A DNA stretch of 64,000 nt, taken from positions 25,749 to 89,748 of the forward strand of contig MHBK01000055.1 in the NCBI GenBank assembly GCA_001804865.1, written 5' to 3'. The position numbers and the translations under genes were made by a program. Positions 6,834 to 17,800 of this stretch are shown here, piece after piece; the stretch's first letter is position 1, and every line of letters begins with the position of its first letter. The stretch comes from Lentisphaerae bacterium GWF2_57_35 (GTDB taxonomy: Bacteria; Verrucomicrobiota; Kiritimatiellia; CAIQIC01; GWF2-57-35). The notes below the pieces were generated by a model. It did no database searches, was not told the DNA's origin, and was given only the letters and a program-made list of their open reading frames with translations.

Positions 6834-8285
6834 ATGACAAAGCGCATCATTTTTTACTGTTTTTCCTGTGGCCAGAAGATTTCTATGACCAAGGCGGCTG
6901 AAGGACGCAGCTTTAAGTGTCCTCAATGCTCCCGAGTGATTACGGTTCCGGCTGCCGATGGCATTATAGAGTCGGCGAGCCCAGAGCAGGATTCCACTTC
7001 CCACGCCGAAGAGAACTCAACTCCAATCCCCCCAACGGAAGCAACTCCGCCCTCCAATGCGAATTCCAACAGGCGGAAGATCTATGTTCGCGCCGATGCC
7101 TCGCAGACCAAAAAAGAAGAACAACCGGCAGTTGAGAAAAATACTCAAGCAAAAGAACACCTGTTCGTAATGATGAACATAGGGGTGATCAGCCTTCTTA
7201 TAGGCGCCGTTGCCGCCGGTTTTTTTCCTAAAGTGGCGGTTACGTTTTCCGCCTTCATAGCGGCATCCTTTATTCTGGGGCTTTTCCTCATTGGGAATCG
7301 AAGCATTGTCAACGGCTCGGTATTGTTGATCGGATCGATCGTTGCCCTGCAGTTGTTTGTGACGCCTGCTTTTCTCCCTTCTCGCGACAAGAAGGAGGAG
7401 GGCTCTACCGATAAGGTTGAACGCGTGCGCATCATTCGGAATTCCGATTTTAGAGTCGATTCGCAGCCTGCGGACAGGAGTGAGCAAAGGCCATCGCGGC
7501 CAGTTATCGCTAAAGCAGCTTCCGAATGGGAGGATGAATCCCCAGCGGCAAGTCAGAAACCTCTGAAAGACAAGGCAAGCCCTCCGATTGCAGCGCCCGT
7601 CGAAACAGAGTCAACCGTCGTGGTGGATGCAAAGCCCTGGTCGGAATCGGACGAAGGCGTGAAGACAAAGCAGGTGGACTTGCCGGCGCCGCCTTCCCTG
7701 ATTCCTTCCTCCCCTGAAGTCGTAGCGGTTCATGTCGTCACACAGAGTGTGGCCGCGCCGATATTTGCCGGGCCTCCAACCATCAAGCTGCCCTTTAAAA
7801 TATACGACGAGTGCTCTGAAGAACTTCCGTACCAGCCCTCCGGCTGGATGGGATATATTGATGGGATTGCTATAGACGATTGTTGCAGTGACAATCCGCA
7901 TAATGGAAAAACGTGCATCAAGATCGACTACAATGTGCCGCATTCGTGGGGTGGGATCGCATGGCAGACTCCCGCTAACAATTGGGGGGCCGAACCTGAA
8001 GGGGGATACAATCTAACGGGCGCCAAGAAATTGACGGTGTGGGCTCGGGCCGCCGATAGCGGTACAATAGCGGTATTCAAAATTGGCGTGCAAAGCACTC
8101 AACGTTATAAAGATACATCGTATATCTCGAGTGGCAAGGTTATCCTTACGCACTTGTGGCAGAAGTACACCATTTCAATTAAGCGCGGACAGAACATGTC
8201 GCGGATAATCAATGGATTTGTGTGCGTGGTGGAGGGGGTCGGATACCCTTCAACGGTTTACCTGGATGACATTCAATACGAGTAG
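6834..8285 (+). CDS. Zinc-ribbon membrane protein with C-terminal carbohydrate-binding-like domain
   Basis: This 483-residue protein starts with a zinc ribbon (CFSC at about 9-12, CPQC at about 32-35) like that of the protein at 1257. A Ser/Pro/Lys-rich linker leads to three hydrophobic segments (about 115-175). A long low-complexity charged linker (about 185-315) follows, and then a C-terminal beta-rich domain of about 165 residues. Features such as GGIAWQTPANNW, LTVWARAA and the terminal VYLDDIQYE suggest a galactose-binding-like jelly roll. The ribbon would be cytoplasmic and the linker plus sugar-binding-like domain would be outside, if the number of membrane spans is odd. The ribosome site is an excellent AGGAGG. 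Confidence 0.65.
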   Translation: MTKRIIFYCFSCGQKISMTKAAEGRSFKCPQCSRVITVPAADGIIESASPEQDSTSHAEENSTPIPPTEATPPSNANSNRRKIYVRADASQTKKEEQPAVEKNTQAKEHLFVMMNIGVISLLIGAVAAGFFPKVAVTFSAFIAASFILGLFLIGNRSIVNGSVLLIGSIVALQLFVTPAFLPSRDKKEEGSTDKVERVRIIRNSDFRVDSQPADRSEQRPSRPVIAKAASEWEDESPAASQKPLKDKASPPIAAPVETESTVVVDAKPWSESDEGVKTKQVDLPAPPSLIPSSPEVVAVHVVTQSVAAPIFAGPPTIKLPFKIYDECSEELPYQPSGWMGYIDGIAIDDCCSDNPHNGKTCIKIDYNVPHSWGGIAWQTPANNWGAEPEGGYNLTGAKKLTVWARAADSGTIAVFKIGVQSTQRYKDTSYISSGKVILTHLWQKYTISIKRGQNMSRIINGFVCVVEGVGYPSTVYLDDIQYE

Positions 8286-8311
8286 CTTGGGTTCGTGGAA
8301 TCGATCGTTTG

Positions 8312-10030
8312 CTACAACGTCAAATCCCGTTCGAGGTCTTTGCTCGTTCGCCATTTGACTTCTCGAGAGCCCCATCGGATGGCGACTTGGGCGGCATGGC
8401 TGGAAATGACCACTTCTTCCTCCGGATGCCGGGCTTTCCATACGTTGGCCAGGCAAAATGCTTTTTCCAGTCCGTCGCCCCGTCCGTAGTTCCAGACTTC
8501 GTCCGGCTGCGCCATGCGCGGGCCGTCGTAAATCGATTCGTTCGGCAGGTTCTCCAGCCGGGCCGGCAATTCTTCGTCGCGAAGACCTTCCATGCCTTTG
8601 ATGGAAACGGGATTTCGATTCATCGCGGCCTGCAAAAATGGTTTCCAGTCCGTCCGGGACAAATCCCTGAATGCATAAAAGGCCAGGTCAGCCACCGGAT
8701 TTTGGGAGCGAAGGCTTTCCACCTGGCGGATGATTTCATCGCGCGACATCCCGGTGGATAGATCGATTTCGGGGCCTGGAACGAAAGTCTTTTTTGCTTT
8801 TCCATCCGGCCAGCGCGGTTCCAGCCGGGTAAAACGGATGATATCCTGAATGATGTCGCAGGCTTTGGCGTTGTAGCAGTTGAATTCTTTTTTCAGTTTT
8901 TGAAGGTGCTCATCGTTGGAGAGATCGATCGCATTGCGGTTAAAAAACTCTTCGAACTTGTTCAAGGGAATGCGTTCGTCGATCGGGTAGGGAAAGTATT
9001 CGTCCTCATCGATTTCTTCGAGCAATTTGTCGCGGGTTTTGTCGCTGACCTTGAAGGAGCTGGAGTGTTCATAGCCATAGACCCGCTCGGCTTTGATGTA
9101 CCGTGGTTTGCCGCCATATTGGTGCATGATCTGAAAGCAGCTTTGCAGTTTGGAGTTTTGCCGCAGGTAGTTCGCCAGGATTTCCATGTTGATGTCGGTG
9201 CGCAGGAACTGGCGCAATTTGGCCTGGAAGCGGGTGTAATTCGATGCCGGCAACGTGGCTTCGGGATATACCACGTGCAGATAGCCGGTGCGATGAGCCA
9301 CCACGGTAATCTGCTCATGGCGCAAGGCTCGTTGGGCCTTGTCGGTGAGCTCGGTGCCGTTGAACCACATGTTCTTCGTCACGATCCGCCGGTTGTTGGT
9401 CAGGATGCCGTCCTCGACGTCGATAAAGTTCTGCGAATGCAGAGGGGTGGCCATCAGGAAAATGTCGTCCAAGGGAATCTTGCAGACGATAAACATCGCC
9501 GCTGCATACAGCGTCGAGAGGGAAACGCATTCTCCGGCGCCCGTGCGATAGCCTTCCCGGAAGCGAAAGGCGTCCATCGCCTCCACGGTTTCCGTTTTCC
9601 AGTACGGAATGGTGTCGGAGGTGTATTTATCCAGGCCGAAATGCCGGCGGATATCCAAATCGAAGTAGTACTTGTCGCCTTCATAGCCGAACAAGGCGTT
9701 GCTCTCGGAAACGATCGTTTCGTCCATGCTCGGACGGAATCTCGCCAGCTCGCGGTCTTTCGTGGTCAACCCCCAGGTATCGAGGTCGAGATTGAATTCG
9801 TAATGATCGATGATGAACTGTTTTAGCCGCATAACCCGGCGGTAGGGCGTCATCTTGTCGATCTTGGCAAACCAGGGATCGTCCCGCCATTGCCAGATCT
9901 TGGGCGACATGATGTTGGCCAGGACCAGGCTGTAGAGCAATTCGGGAAAAATGAATATCTCCATGTCGGATAACGTGACGGCGGAGGAATATTTCTCCAG
10001 ATCCTTGTCGGCGATGGCTGGTTGTATCAC
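8312..10030 (-). CDS. Transglutaminase-like protein of unknown role
   Basis: This 572-residue cytoplasmic protein (no signal peptide or membrane helix) was not recognised as a named family. A GAGECVSLSTLYAAAM segment around residue 185 is followed about 30 residues later by ATPLHSQNFIDVEDG. This resembles the Cys...His...Asp arrangement of transglutaminase-like cysteine hydrolases. The rest is mostly helical and charged. GTG at 10030 was chosen because AGGAA lies six bases before it. The longer frame to 10081 has no ribosome site. The gene diverges from the C2H2 protein gene at 10321 across a 31-bp palindromic repeat array. Confidence 0.6.
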   Translation of the reverse strand: MIQPAIADKDLEKYSSAVTLSDMEIFIFPELLYSLVLANIMSPKIWQWRDDPWFAKIDKMTPYRRVMRLKQFIIDHYEFNLDLDTWGLTTKDRELARFRPSMDETIVSESNALFGYEGDKYYFDLDIRRHFGLDKYTSDTIPYWKTETVEAMDAFRFREGYRTGAGECVSLSTLYAAAMFIVCKIPLDDIFLMATPLHSQNFIDVEDGILTNNRRIVTKNMWFNGTELTDKAQRALRHEQITVVAHRTGYLHVVYPEATLPASNYTRFQAKLRQFLRTDINMEILANYLRQNSKLQSCFQIMHQYGGKPRYIKAERVYGYEHSSSFKVSDKTRDKLLEEIDEDEYFPYPIDERIPLNKFEEFFNRNAIDLSNDEHLQKLKKEFNCYNAKACDIIQDIIRFTRLEPRWPDGKAKKTFVPGPEIDLSTGMSRDEIIRQVESLRSQNPVADLAFYAFRDLSRTDWKPFLQAAMNRNPVSIKGMEGLRDEELPARLENLPNESIYDGPRMAQPDEVWNYGRGDGLEKAFCLANVWKARHPEEEVVISSHAAQVAIRWGSREVKWRTSKDLERDLTL

Positions 10031-10127
10031 TGGACGTTCCTTTCTTTCTACTAGTCTAGGCCGCGATTCCAAGACTGCCAAGTTTCAAGCGCTTTCTTTT
10101 TACGCGAGAAGTTTTTTGCGCAAGTTC

Positions 10128-10234
10128 TTCCAATCATTGGAAAAAAGTGGTAAAACTTTTCCAATGGTTGGAAAAAGTCGGCCATAATTTTCCAATGTTT
10201 GGAAAAACCGGCGTATTTTTATCCAATGCTTGGA
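10128..10234. repeat. Array of four palindromes at exact 31-bp spacing
   Basis: The core TTCCAATNNTTGGAA occurs at 10128, 10159 and 10190. A degenerate fourth copy (TCCAATGCTTGGA) is centred at 10228, so the period is 31 bp. The 16-base spacers share a CGG-then-T-rich pattern, so the whole 31-bp unit is repeated. A two-unit version of the same repeat, again at 31 bp, lies at 55054-55099. It occupies the divergent upstream region of the 8312 and 10321 genes. Confidence 0.85.
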
Positions 10235-10320
10235 CGTGAGTCCAGCCGGCGGGACCACGTTCCTATTGGGAAAATTGGCCGAGGGTTCCCGGCGCGGGGC
10301 GTCGGGAGAAATGGGTTTAC

Positions 10321-11733
10321 ATGGAAAATAGCGATCAACAGCCGAAACAGGATTTGGTGCTCGAATTGAATTTCGTTCCCACGTGGGCGCGTCAGCCTCC
10401 GGGGAGCAATCCGTATGCGCATTTTGAGAGGGGGGAGCATCGCGAAGAATCGCGAGACTACCGCCCGAGGGGTGCGTCAGAACGTCGACCTGGGGGTGGG
10501 GCAGGACGTCGGGACCGCCCGCGCTCCGACAAGCCTCGTTCGGATCGTCCGGGTGAACAGCGTCGCCCGGAACCGGCAGGCGAAGCCCGCTTTTCAAGAC
10601 CGCCGCAACGGGATTCGATGCCCAGCCGTTATCCGCCCAGACCCGAGCCTTTGCCCATCGATGTATCTTTTATTCCTGAACGCGATCGCCTGGCCTTGCT
10701 GGTCCGCGATCTTCAAGTGTCGGGCCATGCATATCCTTTGATGGACTTGGCGGGACGATTCCTGTCGCATCCGGATTCCTGCTTGGTGAAGTTGGAAGTC
10801 CGACATGGCGCCGGGCAGCAGGCGCCGGTGAAGCTGTACCAATGCCGCGAATGCAAGCTGGTCTATCGTGAGAAGGACGCCCTGCTCAGCCATGCGCAAG
10901 CCGCCCACATGGATAAGTTTTTCACGGTCGAGGAAACCAAGACCGAGCCGCCGGCGGGCAATTTTGTCTGCGTGGCGAGATGCCGGCGCACCGGCCTTTT
11001 ACTGGGGCCGCCGAATTATCATGGATATACCGAGAAGGTCCTGCAAATCCATCGCGAACGCTTTTCGCATCTCTCGCTGGACGAATATCGCGCCAGCATC
11101 GAAACCCTGCGCGATCCCGAGCTGATCGAGAAGTGGAAGCAGGAGCAGACCACGCAAACGGTTTACAAACTCCGCGATCAGGAAGCGGCCGAGCCGATGA
11201 AAAAGGCCGATGCCGAGAAATATTTCCTGGAGCATTTTGCCGGCGCGTTGGTGGGGGAAGCCCAACGTGTGATTCTGCCGGCGACCATTGCGCAGAAAAT
11301 GGACGATCTGCGTCTGAAGGATATTATCCGCGATGCGTGGAATCGGGAGAGTCGTCATCCGTTTACGCTGAGCCTGGCTTTGCGTCCGGCATTTCGTCAT
11401 ATGCATTTGCACCTGTTCAAGGTGAAAAATGGACAGACGTTCGTGTCGCGAATCCGCCCGCATCCGGTCGATCCGCAACAGACGGTGGAGTCGATTCGCG
11501 AAGTGTTGCAGTATATGTGCGAGCATCCCGGCTGCACCCGCCAGAGCATTTTGGAAGGGTTGCGGCCCGGCTTGGCGCCGGAAGCGCCCGAAGCGGCCAG
11601 CCTCTTGAACCCCCTGCGCTGGCTCGTCGAACGCGGGCATGTGATCGAATTTTTCAATGGAACGCTCTCGGTTCCTGCGTCACCCGGTAACATGCGACGC
11701 GAAAATATTCCTGCCGAAAATCCTACCGCCTGA
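10321..11733 (+). CDS. C2H2 zinc-finger protein with disordered RG-rich N-terminus
   Basis: This 470-residue protein has residues 35-110 rich in Arg, Gly, Pro and Asp (likely disordered, nucleic-acid-binding in character). A textbook C2H2 finger follows: C175, C178, H191, H196 (C-x2-C-x12-H-x4-H). A second conserved block around 215-265 (CVARCRRTGLLLGPPNYHGY) and a helical C-terminal region with a possible winged-helix-like segment (about 390-445) come next. It looks like an RNA- or DNA-binding regulator, but the family is not recognised. It is alone on its strand, with the divergent 31-bp repeat array upstream. Confidence 0.65.
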   Translation: MENSDQQPKQDLVLELNFVPTWARQPPGSNPYAHFERGEHREESRDYRPRGASERRPGGGAGRRDRPRSDKPRSDRPGEQRRPEPAGEARFSRPPQRDSMPSRYPPRPEPLPIDVSFIPERDRLALLVRDLQVSGHAYPLMDLAGRFLSHPDSCLVKLEVRHGAGQQAPVKLYQCRECKLVYREKDALLSHAQAAHMDKFFTVEETKTEPPAGNFVCVARCRRTGLLLGPPNYHGYTEKVLQIHRERFSHLSLDEYRASIETLRDPELIEKWKQEQTTQTVYKLRDQEAAEPMKKADAEKYFLEHFAGALVGEAQRVILPATIAQKMDDLRLKDIIRDAWNRESRHPFTLSLALRPAFRHMHLHLFKVKNGQTFVSRIRPHPVDPQQTVESIREVLQYMCEHPGCTRQSILEGLRPGLAPEAPEAASLLNPLRWLVERGHVIEFFNGTLSVPASPGNMRRENIPAENPTA

Positions 11734-11859
11734 TTTTCAAGCGTATACAGCCGGACAAACCGCCGTGTACTTTGGATTTATTGGGACCGTTCTCGCCATT
11801 CCTTCGCGTTTGACGGCCAGCCCGATTTATTTCGTTTCTTTTGAGAGTTTAGGAGGCTC

Positions 11860-14800
11860 ATGAGGGCGTTATGTTTTGCTGTGGGGATTTCTTTTTTTGT
11901 GTCAGCCTGTTCGCTTCAAGCCTCGACAAACATGTTGAGGAATCCCAGCTTTGAGACGCAAGGCAGTTGGGAAGAACAGGCGTATGAGTGGGAGTGGAAT
12001 TGGCCCTATCAACAGGGTGGAACCTGGGGGACCGCCAGCCGTCGAAATTGGCGGGCGGTAAGCGGCTCCTGGGAGGGCTCGATTTGCGGGACCTGGGCGG
12101 GCTCGGACAACGGCGGCTGGTGGCAGGAGTTGGCCTGCGTTCCAGCGCAGCGTTATCGTTTATCCGGTTTTTTTCATGCCGACGGGAGTGGAAATAAATG
12201 GACGGCCGGCGAACAGGCGATGAAGATCGAGTTCTACACTGCGGAGACCAATTACATCAGTCAGGTTGACTGTCATTTGCAGCACATCGGTCCCAACTGG
12301 GTACGCAAGGAAATAGAGGCCGCGGCGCCTGCCAATGCCTATCTGATGCAAGCGATCGTTTATGCCAACAGCGTTGGGAGCTATGGGGCTCTGCAGTTCG
12401 ACGATTTGTCCTTGGCGTCCGTTGACGAAGCTTCTCCCGAGATTTTTCCAGGCCCCAGTTCCCGCCGCACCGGCTTGGCGATTTCAGAGATCATGTATCA
12501 TCCGTCGGATCGGGCGGATGCAAAAAATCTGGAATACGTGGAAGTATTCAACAGCACCCCTTTCACCAATCAGTTGACGGGTTGGCAATTGGCGGGTTCC
12601 GTGGACTATGCTTTTCCCACGGGCGCGGTCCTGGCGCCGTTCAGCTTTCTGGTCGTGGCGAAAGAACCGGCGTCGGTCGAATCCGTTTATGGGATTACCC
12701 AAGTATATGGCCCCTTTACGGGAAGCCTGCCCAACAGTTCCGGACGGGTGCGTTTGCGCAATGCGCAGGACGCGATCCTTTTGGAGGTCAATTACAGCGA
12801 CCAGCCGGCGTGGCCTGTGGCCGCCGACGGCGCCGGCCATTCGCTGACGCTCTCGCAGGCGTCGTATGGAGAGGACAATCCCCTGGCCTGGAGTCCAAGT
12901 ATCCGCCCGGGCGGTTCGCCGGGCGGGCCGGAAATGCCTTCGGGAAGCCTGTATCCCCATGTGATCGTCAATGAAATCCTGGCTCACACCGATCCGCCGC
13001 AGTGGGATTTTGTCGAGCTGTTCAACACGTCCACCCAGGCCATCAATCTGTCCGGATGCATGTTGAGCGATCAGGCCGACACGAACTTGTTTTTCATTCC
13101 TGCCGGGACGACGATTCCCGCGCGCGGATATCAGGTGTATTACGCCAACACGAATGTTTCGAATCCGACCAATCTGCCTTTCAATCTCAGCTCCAAGGGG
13201 GAGGACCTGTTTTTCCGCGCGCCGGACACCACCGTGGTGGATTGCATTCGCTTCGGAGCGCAGCAAAACGGGATGGCTCTGGGGCGCTTTCCCGATGGAG
13301 CGAGTTCGTTTCACGAACTGCAAACTCCAAGTCCGGCGGCTTCCAACAAGGCTCTTAACATTCGGTCCGTCGTGATCAACGAGCTCATGTACAATCCCCT
13401 TTCCGGCGAGGACGATGACGAGTACGTGGAATTACACAATACCAGCGGCGTCTCTGTGGACATCAGCCGCTGGCGGTTCACGGAAGGCATCACGTTCGAT
13501 TTTCCCAACGGCACGACTCTGCCTGCCGGCGGATATCTCGTGGTGGCGAAGAATGCCGTGCGGCTGCTGTCGAATTATCCTGCGTTGAGCTGCGCCAATA
13601 CATTGGGCGGTTTCGGAGGCGGTCTGGCCAACGGCGGCGAACGCATCGTCCTGGCCAAACCGGACGATCCGCTTTTGCCGGAGCAGGATTTTGTGATCGT
13701 GGATGAAGTGACCTACCAGGACGGCGGGCGTTGGGGGGCGTGGTCGGACGGCGGCGGCAGCAGTCTGGAGCTGACCGATCCGTTAAGCGACAACCGTCAG
13801 GCGGCCAACTGGGCGGACAGCGACGAGACCGCCAAGAGTTCATGGACCTGGGTTCAATACACCAACACCCTGGACCACGGGATGACCAAAGACGGCGCGC
13901 CGATCGACGAATTGCATCTTTTGATGCTGGGGGCGGGCGAATGTCTCGTGGATAACGTGGAAGCCGTCCGGTACGGGGTGAACTACGTGGTCAACGGAAC
14001 CTTCGAGTCCGGTTTGAGCGGCTGGACGATCCAAGGCAATCACGTGCGGTCCGGCCTGACCAATTCCGGCTATGCCGGCAGCTACAGCCTGCGGGTGCGC
14101 GCCAGCGGCGGCGGCGACACGGGCGCCAACCGGATCAAAACCGTGCTTTCCTCCTATTTCTACCCTGGCAATACCGGTATTCTGCGCGCCCGCGCGCGTT
14201 GGTTGCGGGGTAGTCCGCTCTTGCTCTTGCGACTCAAGGGCAATTATCTCGAAGCCGAGGGCTCCCTGCCCGTGCCCAAGAACCTGGGCACGCCGGGCCA
14301 GGCGAACAGCCGGCGCGTGACGAATGCCGGTCCCGCAATTTGGGATGTGGCTCATTCGCCAATCCTCCCCGCCGTAGGCCAGCCGGTGACCGTGACCGCG
14401 CGGGTGCACGATCCCAACGGCATCAACTACGTGCGGGTGAAGTTTCGGCTCGATCCCTTCACCAGCACCAGTACGGTGGCGATGGCGCACATCGGAGGCG
14501 GCGTTTATCGCGGCGTGATTCCAGGACAGGCGGAAGGCCAGTTGGCCGCTTTTCACATCGAGGCGCGCGATGCGCATGCCTCGCTGGTCATCGCACGATT
14601 TCCCGCCGATGCCTCCGCCCGCGAGTGCCTCGTGCGTTGGGGCGATAGTGCCGTCACCAGCGAATTGGGAACTTATCGCTTTTGGCTGACGCAAGCCAAC
14701 GTGGACGAATGGACCAACCGGGAACGGCATAGCGATCAATATCTGGATGCGACCTTTGTGTATGGCAACGAACGCGTCATCTACAATGCCGCCATCCGCT

Positions 14801-17800
14801 GGCGCGGCAGCCCCTTTGTTCGTCCGAGCTTATTGGACCCCATGGATTACGAGAGCCGCGGCGCCTACCGGGTGCAATTCCCGGACGACGACCGGTTGCT
14901 GGGGGTGGACGAGTTGAATCTGGATACCCTCGAACAGTACAAGGACGCAACCCTGCAACGCGAGCGCACCTGTTTTATGATGGCCGAGCAATTGGGCCTG
15001 CCCTTCAGTTATCAGCGATATGTGTTCGTGTATCTCAACGGCATTCAACATCCCTTTGCTTATGCGGATACCCACCATGTCGAAAGCGATTACCTTTCCA
15101 CCTGGTATCCCGATCGCGACGGCGGCGAACTGTTCAAGGTTGACGATTGGTTCGAATTCAACAGTTTCAATGCCAACGACTTTGCCTCCGAAAATGCGGA
15201 CTTGGGGGTTTATGCCACGACGGGAGGCCTGAAGAAAAAGGCCCGCTATCGCTGGTGCTGGGAGAACAAGTCCAACCAGGACTATACCCATCTTTTCGAG
15301 CTGGTGGATGCCGCCCATCTCCCCGATGCGGCGTATGCCGGTACGCTGAGCGCCCTGGCGGATATGGAGCAATGGATGAAGGTCTTTGCCTTCCGCCATG
15401 TCCTGGGCGATTGGGATGGGTACGGCTATAATCGCGGCAAAAACATGCTCATGTACCAGCCCCCGGCGGCGAAGTGGCAAATGCTGTTGTGGGATCTGGA
15501 TTTTGCCATCGGTTCCGATACCGGCACCTATCCGGACGCCGATTTGTTCCAGGTGGCGGATTACACCCCCGTGGTCAAGCGCATGATCGAATACCCGCCC
15601 TTTCGGCGAATGTATTGGCAGACCTTGCTGGCCGCCGTCCAAGGACCGTTGCTGAGCGCCCGCGTTCAGCCCATGATGAACGAGGTGCATCGCGCTCTGT
15701 TGGCCAACGGCGTGGCCGCCTGGAGCCCGTCCATCAGCCGGGACGGCTTTACCAATCCGCAGAGTTGGATTAGCCAACGGCGCAATTATATGGTCGGCCA
15801 GTTATCCTCGATGACGAATTTCAACCTGGCTATCACGAGCAACGGGGGAGGCAATTTCTCCACCAACCGGAATGCCATCACGCTTTCCGGCCTGGCGCCC
15901 ATTCAGGCGCACTCGCTGGCGATCAACGGAGTCGTGTATGAACTGCAATGGACCAGCGTAACCGCTTGGAGCGTGCAACTGGCGCTCACCTCGGGCGTGA
16001 ATCCTATCGTGGTGGCTGGCTACGACGCGAACGGACAGGCCATCCCCGGCATGAGCGACAGTATGGCCATTACCTACACCGGCGCCGACCAGGCGCCGGA
16101 AGGCCAGGTGGTGTTCAGCGAAATCATGTATCAGCCCGTTCCGGAGTTGGCCGAGTTCCTGGAATTGTACAACCGCTCGACCAATTATGCGTTCAACCTG
16201 ATGGGGTATCGGCTGGCGGGGGTGGATTATATTTTTGAGGAAGGCGCCGTATTGGGGCCCACGCAGTTTATGGTGCTGGTCGAAAACCGCGCCGGATTTG
16301 CCGCCGCCTACAGCAATGCCGCGGCCGTGGCCGGCGAATACAGCGGCAAGCTCGACAACGGCGGCGAACGCTTGCGGCTTATGCGCACGGTGTCCAGCAA
16401 TGAAACGATCGTGGATGAGGTCATCTTCTCGCCGCAACCGCCCTGGCCGTCCGCCGCCGCGGGCAGCGGCGCTTCGCTTCAACTGATCGATGCGCGCCGC
16501 GACCGCAATCGCGTGGGCAATTGGGCCGCGGATACCAACCGCCTTTTCACTCCCGGCGCAGCCAATTCGACGACCTCCTCGCTCCCGGAGTTCCCCTTGC
16601 TGTGGCTGAACGAAATTCAACCCAACAACCTCAGCGGGCGCCAGGATCGAATGGGCGAGCGCGAGCCTTGGATCGAGTTGTATAACGGCGCCGGAACGGT
16701 TCAAGCCCTGACCAATTATTACCTGACGGATAACTATGCCAACCTGACCCGCTGGGCTTTTACCAACGGCGCGGTGTGCTCCAACGGTTTTCTGGTAGTC
16801 ATCGCCGACGGCGAGCCGGGCGAGTCGTCCACGAACGAACCTCATGCCAGCTTTCGCTTAAGCTTAACCAACGGCTCTTTGGCGCTCGTGCACTCCAATG
16901 CCGGACGGCGCATCGTCGTGGACTATATCAACCATCCCCGCGTGGCCGCGGACCGGTCGTATGGCTCTTCTCCGGATGGGGTGTGGACCAACCGGGGCAT
17001 CTTCATGACGCCGTCCCCCGGCGCGACCAACGGTCCTTTGCTGGCCAACCGGTCGATCGTCATTAACGAGTGGATGGCGGACAATGCCTACACGATCAAG
17101 AACGAATACAACGAATGGGCGGATTGGTTCGAGTTGTATAACGCCGGCGATGAGGCCGTCGACCTCACAGGATATACGCTGACGGACAAATTGAGTCAGC
17201 CCGATAAATGGACCATTCCCAGCAACATCGTGATTGGAGCCCAGCAATACCTGATGGTTTGGGCGGACAGTCGAAACAGCACGTCCAATATGCACACCAG
17301 CTTTGCCTTGAGCAAAGGGGGCGAGGCTCTGGGATTTTATACTCCGGACGGCGTGGCTCTGGATACGATAGTCTTCGGCGCGCAAACCACCGATGTCAGT
17401 CAGGGTCGTTGGCCGGACGCTCATGGCGCCCCTTTTTATTACATGAAAAAGCCCACCCCGGGTTCGGCGAATTTGCTCTCCAGCAATCGGTTTACATTGA
17501 CCGTTCAAACGCAGCGGGGAACAGCGTCTCCCGCGGCCGGCCAATACACCAACTTTCACGGAGCGCTCTTGAATGCGGACATTTCCGATCCGTCCGCGGC
17601 CGGCGGGACCCAATACGTATGCCGGGGCTGGTCGATGTTGGGGCAGGAGCCTCGCAATGGGTCGGGCGCCACCCTGACCATGGCGGTGACCAATCATGCC
17701 GCGCTGACCTGGCTGTGGGATACCAACGTTTGGCTGGAAACGGACTGCGAGGGATCGGGTGCGGTTCAATCCGTGGAAGGCTGGCATCGATTGGGCACGA

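Noticed and set aside
10128..10234. 31-bp-period repeats considered as a CRISPR array
   Set aside because: Repeats are 15-base palindromes with similar rather than unique spacers, and no cas genes are near.
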